Positions 46,197 to 56,712 of a stretch of DNA of 64,000 nt are shown in pieces. A model generated the notes under the pieces. That model searched no databases. It saw nothing but the letters and a program-made list of their open reading frames with translations, and was not told the DNA's origin. Position 1 is the stretch's first letter. Each line of letters begins with the position of its first letter. This stretch comes from Platycnemis pennipes (lineage: Eukaryota; Arthropoda; Insecta; Odonata; Platycnemididae). The translations under genes and the position numbers were made by a program. The stretch spans positions 31,209,859-31,273,858 of the forward strand of contig OW121858.1 in the NCBI GenBank assembly GCA_933228895.1, read 5' to 3'.

Positions 46197-46844
46197 CTAT
46201 TAAGCTCCACTCGCATGTGTAAATAGCAACTGCAATGCGAGTTCAGGTCGATACTGGACACATGTCGAACACTATCGATCCTAGTTCGAGCTATTAGCAA
46301 AGTTAAAGCCCGTCTACGTTCCAGCGGAAATGTATCCAATAGACTCGCAACAATCGCCAACGGAAAGCAATAGACGACGGAATTTGGATATAATAACAAG
46401 GATATCCCTCCCCAAAAGGGAGATATTACTCTTTAAAGTATGGGAACAAAAGATAATCATCAATGAAATTTATTGCTTCATGAATTAAATGAAAATTTAA
46501 GTGAAATTCACTATTAAAATAAAATACTTTTTATTTGTAGTGGCAACGCCTAAATAGCGGCTTTAAACTGCATAGAAGTTAACGCAGACGCATCATAAGC
46601 AGTAGCGATATAGATATATCGCGCATCTCGCAACTGTCATAGCAGTCAACTGCTACATGTAAACGATGCTTAACATATGCTATTGTTGTAGTTTTGTTAT
46701 TTTATTATAATGGTGCGATATACCTTTACCTAACGTCAACAGCTACATGGATAAGTTAACATTTCTTTCACTAATAACAATAAGGCCAACATATCTTGTC
46801 ACAGGAGAGACTCCTTGTTGTTTCATTAAAAAAACGTTTCATTC

Positions 46845-48503
46845 AAGTCGTCAAAGCTTTCTACAGGTGAACGTCAGGTACAAATAGCTTTGAATCGCTT
46901 AAACCAATGGTCTCAGGAGAATGGACTTCGTTTCTCAACCGATAAAACCAAATGTATGCACATCCACAGGCTAAGGGGCATTGTACTGGAGCCCACACTA
47001 AATTTGGGGGATTATCGATTGTCACCGACTGAGTCCCATCGTTTTCTTGGCCTTATCCTTGACAAAAAACTGGATTGGCGAGAACACATGCGGCATACAA
47101 AAAATGCTTGTTCTAAAGTTTTAAATATAATAAAAGTTTTGAGTAGAACATATTGGGGCGCGGACAGAATAACACTGCTCCGTATATATAGAGCACTAGT
47201 GCGGTCCAAAATAGAATACGGGTGTATTGTGTACGCATCAGCGAGAAAGAGCCAGTTAAAGGCTCTAGCCTCGGTACACAACGCTGGTTTGAGGCTTTCG
47301 ACTGGGGCCTTTAGGACCAGCCCTGTGCAAAGCATTTATATTGACGCAGGCGAACCTCCCCTAGAGGTCCGGAGGAATATTTTAATGTGTAGCTACATAA
47401 GCAAAATTTTATCATCACGCACTCACCCCTGTTTTAATATAATTTTTAACCCGCGATTTTTAAATGTTTTTAACAAACGACCAAGGGCCACGCAACTCTT
47501 GGCCATACGTTTTAAAATTTTATTGGCCGACTTGGGCGTTCACCTGCCAAGGGTATGCCCTACAAAAACGTTTAAGCTTGCACCATGGGAGATCCCTAAG
47601 ATAGACTGCTATATAGACTACATGGAATCCAAGGCTAACAGTACATCAATCGAGCTTAAACGTCGAGTCCTAGAAGCGATCAACAGTTGTGACAGTGCAA
47701 AAATATACACTGACGGCTCTAAAACAGACGTCGCGTGCGGTTCCGCCTACTTTTCTGCGGATATAGGCTCCACGGCCTTTACTTTACACCCCATATGCAC
47801 TGTCTACACGGCGGAGTTACTAGCCATAAAAGCCTCGCTAGATGCTATTGAAGGCACACTACAAGAGACTGAATGTAGTAGTAGGTCTTATTTAATATGT
47901 ACAGACTCCCAAAGCTCCCTTCAAAGTATTTGCAGCCTCTCTCCTTCACATCCCGTGGTCCAAAACATAGTAACATGCATTCACCGCCTCTATGCTAAGG
48001 ACATTCACATAAAATTCCTGTGGGTACCTGGCCACGTGGGTGTTACCGGTAATGAAGCGGCAGATGCTGCTGCACGAGCGGCCACCATCAGCGGCGAGAA
48101 TTATATTGGTGAAGTCCCAAGTCAAGACTTAAGAGCTCACTTGAAGAAATCAGTTCTCGCTTCCTGGGCTATGACATGGAGCGACGTAACGTCGAACAAA
48201 CTTAGGGAAATCAAAGACCATGTAATAGGTTGGACATCCTCGGTCAGGGATAGCCGACGGGAAGAGGTTGTTGTCACCAGGCTAAGAATAGGGCATACAG
48301 CCCTGACACACTCTTATCTCTTTACCCCCGAGAAGGACGCACCAAATTGCGATAACTGCAACTGCCGTCTGACTGTGAAGCATCTACTTGTCGACTGTTT
48401 AAAATATCGGATGCAACGCGAACGCCACAAAATATGTGGGGGTCTGAACAAGGTGTTGGGTGACAATCGTAATGCTATAGATAGCGTTCTTAAATTTCTC
48501 TAG
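46845..48503 (+). CDS. I-clade ORF2, C-terminal fragment, early stop
   Basis: An open frame of about 553 codons from the truncation point (KSSKLSTGERQVQIAL), with no native start. It covers the RT thumb region, RNase H with D, E, D, D motifs (YTDGSKTD, YTAELLAIK, CTDSQSSL, GNEAADAAA) and the zinc knuckle CDNCNCRL...H...C. It ends at a TAG at 48501-48503 where the sister copy has CAG, removing 12 residues. It lacks endonuclease and RT catalytic motifs, so it is a dead copy. Confidence 0.88.
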   Translation, partial: KSSKLSTGERQVQIALNRLNQWSQENGLRFSTDKTKCMHIHRLRGIVLEPTLNLGDYRLSPTESHRFLGLILDKKLDWREHMRHTKNACSKVLNIIKVLSRTYWGADRITLLRIYRALVRSKIEYGCIVYASARKSQLKALASVHNAGLRLSTGAFRTSPVQSIYIDAGEPPLEVRRNILMCSYISKILSSRTHPCFNIIFNPRFLNVFNKRPRATQLLAIRFKILLADLGVHLPRVCPTKTFKLAPWEIPKIDCYIDYMESKANSTSIELKRRVLEAINSCDSAKIYTDGSKTDVACGSAYFSADIGSTAFTLHPICTVYTAELLAIKASLDAIEGTLQETECSSRSYLICTDSQSSLQSICSLSPSHPVVQNIVTCIHRLYAKDIHIKFLWVPGHVGVTGNEAADAAARAATISGENYIGEVPSQDLRAHLKKSVLASWAMTWSDVTSNKLREIKDHVIGWTSSVRDSRREEVVVTRLRIGHTALTHSYLFTPEKDAPNCDNCNCRLTVKHLLVDCLKYRMQRERHKICGGLNKVLGDNRNAIDSVLKFL

Positions 48504-49438
48504 GAAGATAATTTATTGTCCAAAATTTAAGGCCCAGGAAGAGTGTTGTAAATTTCCTAATAGTCCAAATGTAACTCTTTTGCCATATGACTATGACTAA
48601 TACAGACTTAGACCTATCGTGTCCACTGATAATCTATACTATTCCTAAGTATTCCTATATACTTACTATGTTTTTTTGTGACTCTTGCCTTTAACCTGGA
48701 TAAGTAAAGGTGCAAAATGACCTTAGTTGTCGACGCACCTTAAAAATACTACTACTACTACAACAAAAAAACATACAATCCACCGCTGCAAGGAACAGAC
48801 TACAAGACACTAATCGATTAAGTCGATTAGAAAAACGAAAGCGATGGAAGCTTTTTTATCGTTTGCGACGTAACGGATAAAATTCTACACACGCCATCTA
48901 TAGAAAGCTTCCAGTACTACGTCCAAAACGCATAAACAGTTTTGCCCTATGCGGTGAGTCCTCCTCTATATTATACTCCCTCCATGCATGTACCTGCATA
49001 TTTTCTTCTCAAATCAGGCAGATTCTGCAAAATCACGTCAGGTGACCATTTTTCCAACAAATTAACATGTGAAAGCAGTATTCTAATGATTAATTTTGAC
49101 GGCTTTGTCTGAGCGCAGGACCTGACTAAAATATAGTTATGAACACCCGACCTCTGATGTGTTAAAGCTCTGCACGTAAAATAACTGTTAATTCGCTGTT
49201 GCACATTGGCGAATAATTAATTATTGTTATCGGGGATTATTTACTGAGTTGTTGTGATTTATCAGTGTGTAGCTCTTGTAATTCATTAACCTCCAGCCAT
49301 TATTCACTCGGATGTAATAATGAAATTCAACTACAGATGCCTCAGTAATTGATAAATAATAGTAATAAATTAGTAATCAGTAATTGATAACTGTGGGTAA
49401 TAAATTATGTAAGGAGATGTAATTAATAAACACAGTAA
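46845..49438 (+). mobile_element. I-A LINE copy, 5'-truncated, with 3' extension
   Basis: Same family as the 40411 element (about 90% protein identity by eye) but in plus orientation, starting just after the RT active site. The TAC tail ends near 48762, yet homology to the 23414 copy continues to 49430. The 8-bp TTTCATTC occurs immediately before the LINE sequence (46837-46844) and again at 49439-49446, so the LINE plus extension may have inserted as one unit. Confidence 0.8.
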
Positions 49439-49499
49439 TTTCATTCCTATTAGGGTTATTTCCCTTTGCGAAAAAACTGTTGGCTTTCAACATTCGGAA

Positions 49500-50186
49500 T
49501 AATGGGGTCGTTTACTCGGAACCGAAATCGCTATTTTGTACACGAAATCGTTAGGTGGAAACTAAAAATGAGTTTAAGTGAAAAAAAAGAATCTTCTAAC
49601 CAGAGCCATTGGCTCAGAAATCAACAATGTAAATAAGCCAAAGGTGACGCCCCCTAAAACGAACTGCGTTAAGGATATCTACGTCATCCACCTCCCCTCC
49701 TTGACTATTTTGAGGGAGACGGGAGGGGAAATGAGGTGGGGAGGGGAGGCCTGCCTGAAGGGATCCTGTGGCATCCCGTAAATAACCCAAAACAAATGAA
49801 CAACAATATATTTTTGCACATATTTTGGCGTGACTAAACTTGCGATGAAGTTTATTCACTTGTTCACAAATTACGACGTAGTCGATGTTTTTAACCCCTT
49901 TCGAAAGAATCCGAATGGAGTCTAACAATCATTTCCATTGGCAGAGTCAACTGTGTGTCCCCCATGGCGATAAGGCGAAGTAGCTTCGCGGACTCTGCTG
50001 TGATTGGACGAAGTGGATGACGTACGAGTCATTCGCACGCCCCTTTTCCGAAAGGGTTTTATAAACATCAGTTTTTCGCCGATTATAACTCAAGAACAAC
50101 TTGACGGATCGAAGAAAACTACGGGTCTTTTTATTTTACAAGCTCTACCAGAATCGACAATAAAAATATAGTAAACGACCTCATTA
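49500..50186 (+). mobile_element. Repeat family A, copy 2 (most complete)
   Basis: 687 bp with ends TAATGGGGTCGTTTAC and GTAAACGACCTCATTA, inverted repeats with one mismatch. These give the best definition of the family's ends. The flanks do not give an obvious TSD beyond the ends themselves. No ORF with motifs. Confidence 0.7.
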
Positions 50187-50344
50187 ACTATTGAAGACAA
50201 CAGTCACCATTGGATTTAACTTTGTATAGCTATTTCTTCTTCTTTCCCTGATATCCAGGAATTCCACCGAGTGAGGGCCGGAAACCATTGAAAAAGTAAT
50301 TTGATTTGTCTTTATTTTGAATAATCCGTTCCTGGGTGGTTGTG

Positions 50345-50639
50345 TTTGAAACCGTCGGGTTTATCTCTAATAGGTAACCAAGGAGTCACGTGATACAAAC
50401 ACGAATGGTTTCAAAATTTAATGTGACTGAATCGCTCTTTACAACATCATTAATTGTTTTCACTTCAGTTTTTCTCATCTTTTCCTACTAAAGAGCCCCC
50501 ATTAGAGATATAACACAAGTTTGAACAAAGAATGAGGTTGCAATCAGAGGTTTTAACACACCAAATTTGCGAGGCATTCGTGTTTAAACCACGTGACTCC
50601 TTGGTTACCTATTCGAGATAATTCCGAAGGTTTCAAACA
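50345..50639. mobile_element. Inverted-repeat element abutting the 50-kb exon
   Basis: Arms of about 70 bp: GTTTGAAACCGTCGGG ... GGTAACCAAGGAGTCACGTG on the left, with its inverse (CACGTGACTCCTTGGTTACC ... GGTTTCAAAC) on the right. The right arm ends within a few bases of the open reading frame of the next exon. No TSD is clear. The interior is AT-rich. Confidence 0.65.
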
Positions 50640-50669
50640 GCCCCCCCGAGAGAGTGTGCTGGTGTTTCG

Positions 50670-52703
50670 ATGTTCCAGGTATTGGAGGGGAAAGTGGTTA
50701 ACCAAACGTCTGCGAAGGATCATCATCGCTTCAGTGGATGGAAGATCCCCGACTACCATTTGGTGGTGGAGCCCCTCCATTCGTCTCCCTACGCGACAAA
50801 TGAGGAGATTGTCGAAAAGGCGAACAAGTGTGTCCTGAAATCGGTCCTCGAGTCTCATTTCAACATATTCGTGTTCCTGTTCGACTGCTACGAGCACTTG
50901 GGCGAGGAAATGGTTTTCCGAAAGACTCTAGTAAATCCGGTCGAGTTCAGTTTCGCATTCAAGCGTCAACCTCGCAGCAAAGAGATGAACGCCATTTCCT
51001 TCAGCGGAGAGTGCATCAAGGGCACAATCGAAGAAATTGTATACGAGATAGAGGACGAGGAGGACTTAATACAAGAGTTGGCAGGCATGGGGAGGATCGA
51101 AGAGTCTGTCCCGACAGACGAAGAGATCAAGACTGGACAACTTCGCTTCCTTTCCCAGTTTCTGGAGTGGATCCGGAAACATGGGTTTCATGTCCACCTG
51201 AGGAATGAGATACGATTGAGTGGACTGCGGTGGACTGGCGCGGAGAATTGGACTTTGTGGGAAAATATTGACTGCAGGGAAGAGCTAAAGACCATCTTCG
51301 ACTTCATCGTCAATGCCAAAGTTGAGTTGGGAGATGTTCTGCTGGATGTAATCGAGGGCCAAGAGAACTGGATTCTCGGTTCCATGGCTGTGTACGCGTT
51401 TGACGTGCTGGAAACGTTTCTGGACGCTCTGCTGGAGGAGAAGAGTTTCGAGAGGTTACTTTTCCCATCTCTCTTCCCTTCCACCGATTGGAGTAAGTTC
51501 AGGAACCTACACTATTGCTGGCATTTCGTCCTCAGATGCGGTGGGGTGTCGCAAGTACGGAGTGTTTGGCAATACTTGTTGGGCAAACTCGACACGAGTG
51601 ATCGAAAGCGGGATTTCCTCAAGCAGAAAAATTGCAGGAACCAAAATTCCATGTTCGCCGCATCCAGCAATTGGAAGGATACGTTTGCGATAGAGGAGAA
51701 CATACAAGTGCTACTATTCACGTGGGAGCTCCTGGGGTACAACTTTGACCTGTCGGAGAGGAAACAGATGTTGCTCGACAGCTTCTCCGGGGTGCAGTAC
51801 GGAAAGTTCATCAACCAGAATTCCCTGTTCACCTTCTTACTGAGCTTGCTTGAGATCGGTTACGTGAAAGTTTGGGAGGTGGCAAACCTGCTACTCAGTA
51901 CAGACGAAACGGGCACACACTACATCCTGGATTTCTCCAACATCCTACTCTCGCCCAGTGCAGTTTACAAATTCCAGGCACTCCTGCTCAAATTCAGTTT
52001 CGGCATGGAGCGAATCCTGATCAGAGTGAAGGATGACAATGACTGCATCGCCAGGAGCTGCTTTCACGCCAAGGTATGGTCAGAACCGGACACGTCATTC
52101 TTATCCGACGTCATCCCCAACGAATTCCAGGAAATTAAAACTTCCGGATACCAATATCCGTGGATGGACCAGTCCCTTCTGGACGATGAGGTGTTAGGGG
52201 GCTACTTTTGCAAAAAAGGCAAGGATGAGAAGCACATACCTGAGCTCAGATTGAAGACTTTTTACGTCTTGATGCAAAGGCGGGTGAGACTGGAGACAAA
52301 AGGGCTGTCCGAGAAGGAAGTCATCGAAAGGTTGGCGAAGGAATGGGAGTTGATGCGGCCATTCTACGTGTACATCACGAGATGGAGAAAGAGGAACGAA
52401 AGCACGTTCACGAGCGCACACTTCATCGCGCACTTTTTCAATTCCATTTCCCCTCTCCTCGATCGGAAACAACTCCTGATGGTGCTTTTCAGCGAGGATG
52501 ATACGTACGAGACAGCTTTCCACTGTACGCTTCGTTGGAATGACACCCGCGCCTTCCAGATGCTGTACGACGTGTCCCGGAGTGTCTTTGCGGAAGACGC
52601 TCTTCGGAGAGTATTTTCCCTGCCGAGAACCAAGATAGACGGATTGACCATCCTGGGGTTAGTTCTGGAGAGGCAGGACAGGGACCTCTTCCACAATCCC
52701 AAG
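50670..52703 (+). CDS. Host gene, long exon; unknown protein with repeat modules
   Basis: 678 codons from the first ATG to a clean donor (CCCAAG|GTAATG, GT at 52704), phase 0. The frame opens at 50622. A plausible acceptor (GATGTTCCAG, exon from 50679) would also be in phase 0, so the ATG may not be the true start. The product has acidic and aromatic-rich helices and no signal peptide. The last ~80 residues (ETAFHCTLRWNDTRAFQMLY, then DVSRSVFAEDALRRVF) recur in the next exon. The spacing recalls degenerate ankyrin-like helical hairpins, and weaker units (for example KQMLLDSFSGVQYGKF) may precede. Codon use is GC-richer than the flanks. I do not recognise the family; function unknown. Confidence 0.75.
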
Positions 52704-52723
52704 GTAATGTGTTTATGATATTG

Positions 52724-53155
52724 TGTAGTGTGCATGCTTGCTTCCTGTCGTCCCTTTGCAACATTGCCATTCCCACGCTTGAGGGCTCCCGCCCCTTCCT
52801 TTAAATGTACTCCTCCTGCAAGATGGCACTCTGTCTCTTGTCCTCCATCCCTCGCCCACCTGCTCCGCATCCTGCAACCTAAGTAAGAGATTACCTGAGT
52901 AAGAGAACCTTAGACCCCTTCCCACCCCATCCCCCCACTCCTCCCTTGTATCCGGTATAGCGTACCCGGGAACTGCAAGCCGGCGGAAGACGCAGCAAGG
53001 ATAAAAAGGGTCAAAAGTTGTTGGGATCTGGACATGTGAATATGTAACGGGCGTTGTGGCTATAAATGAGCAGCTAGTATGAATTGTGACCTTTCACTTG
53101 CCTAAAACCTTCCCTAGCGTTCCCTCAGCGGAGTTCCGGCGAACCAGAGTTTACA
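52724..53155 (+). repeat. Gypsy-like LTR (probable)
   Basis: Starts near TGTGTAGTGTGCATGC and ends TTTACA just before a primer-binding-site-like sequence. GC-rich and unlike the flanking DNA. The first ~100 bp reappear inverted at 56713-56822 (TGCATGCTTGCTTCCTGTCG in common). No second direct LTR was found in the window. Confidence 0.5.
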
Positions 53156-53156
53156 G

Positions 53157-53173
53157 TGGTGTCAGAAGTGGGA
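53157..53173 (+). promoter_or_regulatory. Primer-binding-site-like sequence
   Basis: TGGTGTCAGAAGTGGGA directly after the putative LTR end. This is the style of sequence at which Ty3/gypsy elements prime minus-strand DNA from a tRNA 3' end; the tRNA was not identified. Confidence 0.55.
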
Positions 53174-53222
53174 TCCTTCGTCGAACACCGGAGACCGCTG
53201 ATATCGCAAGGGAAAACCCAGG

Positions 53223-53325
53223 ATGGCAGTTCGTGTTAGCGTTGGGGGCAACGAAGTGCCGCTGCAAAGAGTGATAGATGACTTCGGGGAGAAAATCAAT
53301 CAGCTAACAAGAGAGAACGAGGAGC
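53223..53325 (+). pseudogene. Gypsy-like gag, N-terminal scrap
   Basis: An ATG 50 bp after the primer-binding site opens MAVRVSVGGNEVPL, then a helix DDFGEKINQLTRENEELK, typical of the start of gypsy gag. It is cut off by repeat family B (TTAAGGCTGTCGG). The remaining gag is found 2.8 kb downstream. Confidence 0.5.
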
Positions 53326-54458
53326 TTAAGGCTGTCGGATACCACGGCAAAAAACGCTTCCGCAGAAGTTTACGCCTCTTGATTTGAATACTCTACTTCG
53401 CTACTTAAACGAAATATTTCTGCATAAATTTCGAGAAAAAGGATTTATCTATTAAATAAGTCTGGTAATTTTTCGTTCGTTGCTTTTCTCCTAATTCTCT
53501 TGACCTCAGAAAAACGCAAATTTTGGCGAAAATAAGCTGATTGCCAAGGCGTGTATTACGTTAAATTCCGAACATGATGATTCATTATGACACTCTTAAA
53601 AAGCGGGAATCTTTCATCTCTAGGTAGGACTATCATACTTTTGTATACTGTTTATAACAACACAGTGAACGTAATCCCGAACCGTGGGAATCTTTCATCT
53701 CTAGGTAGGACTATCATACTTTTGTATACTGTTTATAACAACACAGTGAACGTAATCCTGAACCGCGGGAATATTTCATCTCTAGGTAGGACTATCATAC
53801 TTTTGTATACTGTTTATAACAACACAGTGAACGTAATCCTGAACCGCGGGAATCTTTCATCTCTAGGTAGGACTATCATACTTTTGTATACTGTTTACAA
53901 CAACACAGTGAACGTAATCCCGAACCACTGCACCTCAATTTTCACTTTCCTTCACGGGGCGACGATTTTCACGTAGCCGGAGAGCGAGTCTCAGCAGGCG
54001 CTAGGGAAGGGAGACGAACGGGGGAGGGGCCCGCTCCGCCGACACCGGCCCTGCTGACCGGAGAACGTCAGAGTCGAAGCGCAGAACGCGAAATGCTTTT
54101 CACAATACAAAACTCTATTGCACGCTTTACCAAAAAGAATATGTTGTACCATGAGAATAGAGTATCTTATGAATCGTTTATTGTTTTAAAAACTTATAAT
54201 TTTGAATGCAAGTGAGAAATTTTTTCAAGTGAAAAATATTTGGACTCCTAATGATTTTCATTAACTAACATTTGAGACCAAGCCTACAGTTGGAATTGTT
54301 TGATGCAATACCATTTCTAGGCCAAGGTAAACAAGCCCTGCATACGGAATCAGCATCCGAAGAATTCGTATTTCTTACCTTGAAATTTAAACGAAAAGTT
54401 TAAGAACTATGCATTCTTGACGATATGAGAATTGATAATAAATAGACTTGGTTCGAAA
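53326..54458 (+). mobile_element. Repeat family B, copy 1, expanded by an internal array
   Basis: Starts AAGGCTGTCGGATACCAC and ends GACTTGGTTCGAAAA. Compared with copy 2 (58976-59385, minus strand) it carries about 700 extra bases between CATCTCTAGGTAGGAC and GAATTCGTATTTCTTACC: the 81-bp tandem array and a GC-rich stretch (about 53950-54090). It splits the gypsy-like gag. Superfamily unknown. Confidence 0.65.
53605..53928 (+). repeat. 81-bp tandem repeat, four units
   Basis: Units start GGGAATCTTTCATCTCTAGG at 53605, 53686, 53767 and 53848, nearly identical. The first ~27 bp of the unit come from repeat family B itself; the rest (ATCATACTTTTGTATACTG ... AACGTAATCC) does not. 81 is a multiple of three, so the array stays open in one frame (GNLSSLGRTIILLYTVYNN per unit), which is probably incidental. 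Confidence 0.92.
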
Positions 54459-54710
54459 ATGCCATATTTTCGACATTTTGAAAAAATCGTAAGTTTTAGA
54501 CTTTTGTTAACTAATGCATATTGATATTGTATTTGAAATTCTGGTTTTAGCGCGCTATTGTGTGCAAGGGTTCATTTTTATGATACCGTAAATTCCCGAG
54601 ATATAAAATGTCAAATAGATTTTTTTCTGACTGAAAAGTTATTTTTACATTGCGCACTAAATTGTCTACGAGGAAATATGTCATTTTTTATTTTATGTAA
54701 GATTACTTTT

Positions 54711-55132
54711 GAAAGAAAGAAATGGATGACGGAGAGATTGAAGAGACTGACTGCCTCCGCTTTCGGTCGTGTGTGCAAATTGTGGCTCGGCACCTCGGAA
54801 AAATAGTCCGGGCCATTTTATGCCAGTCATTTACAAAGCATCAGGCCACAGAATACGGCGATATTCGGGAGGGAAATTTGTGGTTGAATGGAAATTCTGC
54901 CTATTTCTACCTAGTACAGGGGCAGCTAAATATTGCAAAAAGGGAATATTGCATGTTTATCTTTTGGACCCGACATGGTTTCATTCTGAAAAAAATGCAG
55001 AGAGATCAGAATTTCCGGGAAAATCGTATGGTGGAGAAGTTAAAAACCTTTTACCTAAACCATCTTCTACCCGAGATTGCGAATTTAGAACAAATCAATA
55101 AATATTTTTTAAACCAATTGCAACATATTTAA
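54711..55132 (+). pseudogene. YqaJ-type (lambda-exonuclease-like) nuclease relic
   Basis: The frame at 54711-54806 reads KKWMTERLKRLTASAFGRVC, the usual entry motif of YqaJ domains (W...R...LTAS.FG.IC). After a frame change near 54797 a second frame gives HQATEYGDIREGN (A..YG...E) and then, directly, YFYLVQGQLNIAKREYC with FWTRHGFILKKMQRDQNF and FYLNHLLPEIAN, the family's C-terminal half, ending in TAA. The middle with the catalytic PD...E.K core is deleted. YqaJ nucleases are recombination exonucleases of phage type that also occur in eukaryotic genomes on mobile DNA. The source element is not identified. It is dead: one frameshift and one internal deletion. Confidence 0.65.
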
Positions 55133-56097
55133 ATGATAACCTACTCCATGGAATACATCACTGTGACGGGCTTTCTTTCTAAATTATCGTACAGTACCTA
55201 GTGTCAATATTCGTAAGAATATAGGTAATCTGTTGATTATTAAATTTGAATGATAGCATTGTTTTCTCCAAACAGAATCACCCTCTACTGCCAGAAAGTA
55301 CTATAGATAGTTATCTGAATTCTTTCATATTCCTACCGGGTAAATGACGGTAGAATATTTTTTATTTGAATCTGCTAGTAGAATGCTAGAGTTGAAAAAC
55401 TCCAAGACGATGCAGAACAATGCAAGTAAACGGTGATGTGTGCCGTTTTTAGGATCTCAATTAAATATGAATCTTCATGAGCGCCTAAATTACATGAGGT
55501 TGACTCAACTGATTTACACGTTTTACGCAACGTCGATCCATGCTCAAGGCAGTATTTTGACGGATATCCTGCAGGACTTGAAGACACCTGCAGGGTAGCA
55601 TGTAAAGTGACATGAATCGACTTGGTGGAACAATCATAAAGCAGTTGAGTCAACTACTCTCTACTCCCCGCGGAAACCTCCATCGCAAACAATGACTACT
55701 GCCGAGGGATGCTGCTACCAGCATGAGTCGCCGAGATGATGAGCCGTCAGTCGACTACAGCCGTTGTACCTGTCTTAGAAACCATTATGTAGGACAATAG
55801 AATACGTATGTGGCGGCTTCCGCATTGTAGTCTAGCCCTCCGAAAACTCACTGGCCCCACAGTCGACCCCATGCCCTCCAAAAACTCTAGAAAACCCAAC
55901 CCAAAAAAAACAGTCGACTTCTCATACCCTCACTTTCCTTCCATTCACCTCCCCGACCTTGGGCTTCCCCTCTCTGGACTTCCCCCACATTCGCCTTATC
56001 TCTCCGCTAGGCTCGCCTCTCCCTCCGCCAGCCATCACGCCGAACGGCGGCTCCGAGGTATCCGGGGGCCTTAAGGAGCGGCTCTTTAATCATCACG
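55133..56097. other. Unassigned DNA; proline-rich frame near its right end
   Basis: 55133-55800 shows nothing recognisable. From 55808 a frame rich in Pro/Ser/His (PHFPSIHLPDLGLPLSGLPP) leads into the gag relic and may be its N-terminal linker, but this is uncertain. Confidence 0.35.
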
Positions 56098-56710
56098 CAC
56101 CGACATCTCCAACGCCCAGCAGGAAGAATTTCGCGCTCCTTAGTAGCAACGATGCATTTTCCGGTCGTCAAGGAGAGGATGTTGTGGCCTTCCTGGAACG
56201 AGTGGAGCGGGTGGACGGGCGAAGAAACCCTGAAGGCGGCCTAGGTGCGACTCAGTGGAGATGCGGCGGAGTTTTACCGCAGCAAGGAGGAGTGTAATAA
56301 CGCAGTTGATTACTCCGCCCTCAAGGAGTGCATGATAGGGAGGTATCGCTCGAAATTGACTGCCAGATTCTATTAGGAGTTGTTGTCATCGATGAGAGTG
56401 CGGCAACAAGGAGAAGATATTGAGTCCTTCGCTGACCGCGTGAGGCTCACCAACTCCCACGCCTATGAGGTCCCCGACGACTCAGAGATGGCCTCTGCGA
56501 TCCGCCACGAAGCCGACCAAAGAGTTCTTGACTACTTAGACTTAGGGGCCTCCCTCGGGAACTTGGCCGCTTGTGTCGGCTGGCCATGCCGGCAACTTTC
56601 GACGCAGCCATCGAAACGGCCGTCCGAATTCGGGAGGCCGACCGTAGCCCGAGGGCCCCATCGCCTATGCGGCATGTCTGCGGATCCTCTGCCTTTGCTT
56701 TGAGTGCCAA
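56098..56710 (+). pseudogene. Gypsy-like gag, central part, broken
   Basis: Reads FSGRQGEDVVAFLERVERVD, then shifts frame to GDAAEFYRSKEECNNAVDYS and ALKECMIGRYRSKLTARFY, a stop (TAG near 56374), then SSMRVRQQGEDIESFADRVR and PATFDAAIETAVRIREADR in shifted frames. This order (F.G..GED..EFLER, the GRY block, F...ESF..FADRVR) is that of Ty3/gypsy gag capsid. At least one frameshift and two stops. No protease, RT or integrase was found downstream, where an inverted LTR-like piece begins instead. Confidence 0.65.
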
Positions 56711-56712
56711 TC

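Larger units (their letters stand above)
40348..46670. mobile_element. TAA-flanked MITE hosting the full-length I element
   Basis: Ends AGGTGCGTTTACACGTAGC and GCTACATGTAAACGATGCT are inverted repeats continuing into AGTTGACTGCTATGA, flanked by TAA (40345-40347, 46671-46673). After removing the LINE and one TSD copy the MITE is about 525 bp. The pattern is PIF/Harbinger-like. The LINE inserted about 50 bp inside its left end. Confidence 0.8.

Noticed and set aside
46187..46660. Small frames between the I element and the next LINE
   Set aside because: This stretch is the right arm of the TAA-flanked MITE and carries no coding motif.
53587..53976. 129-codon repetitive ORF
   Set aside because: It arises because the tandem unit is 81 bp, a multiple of three. 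It lies in an intron and partly in a transposon, so coding is unlikely.
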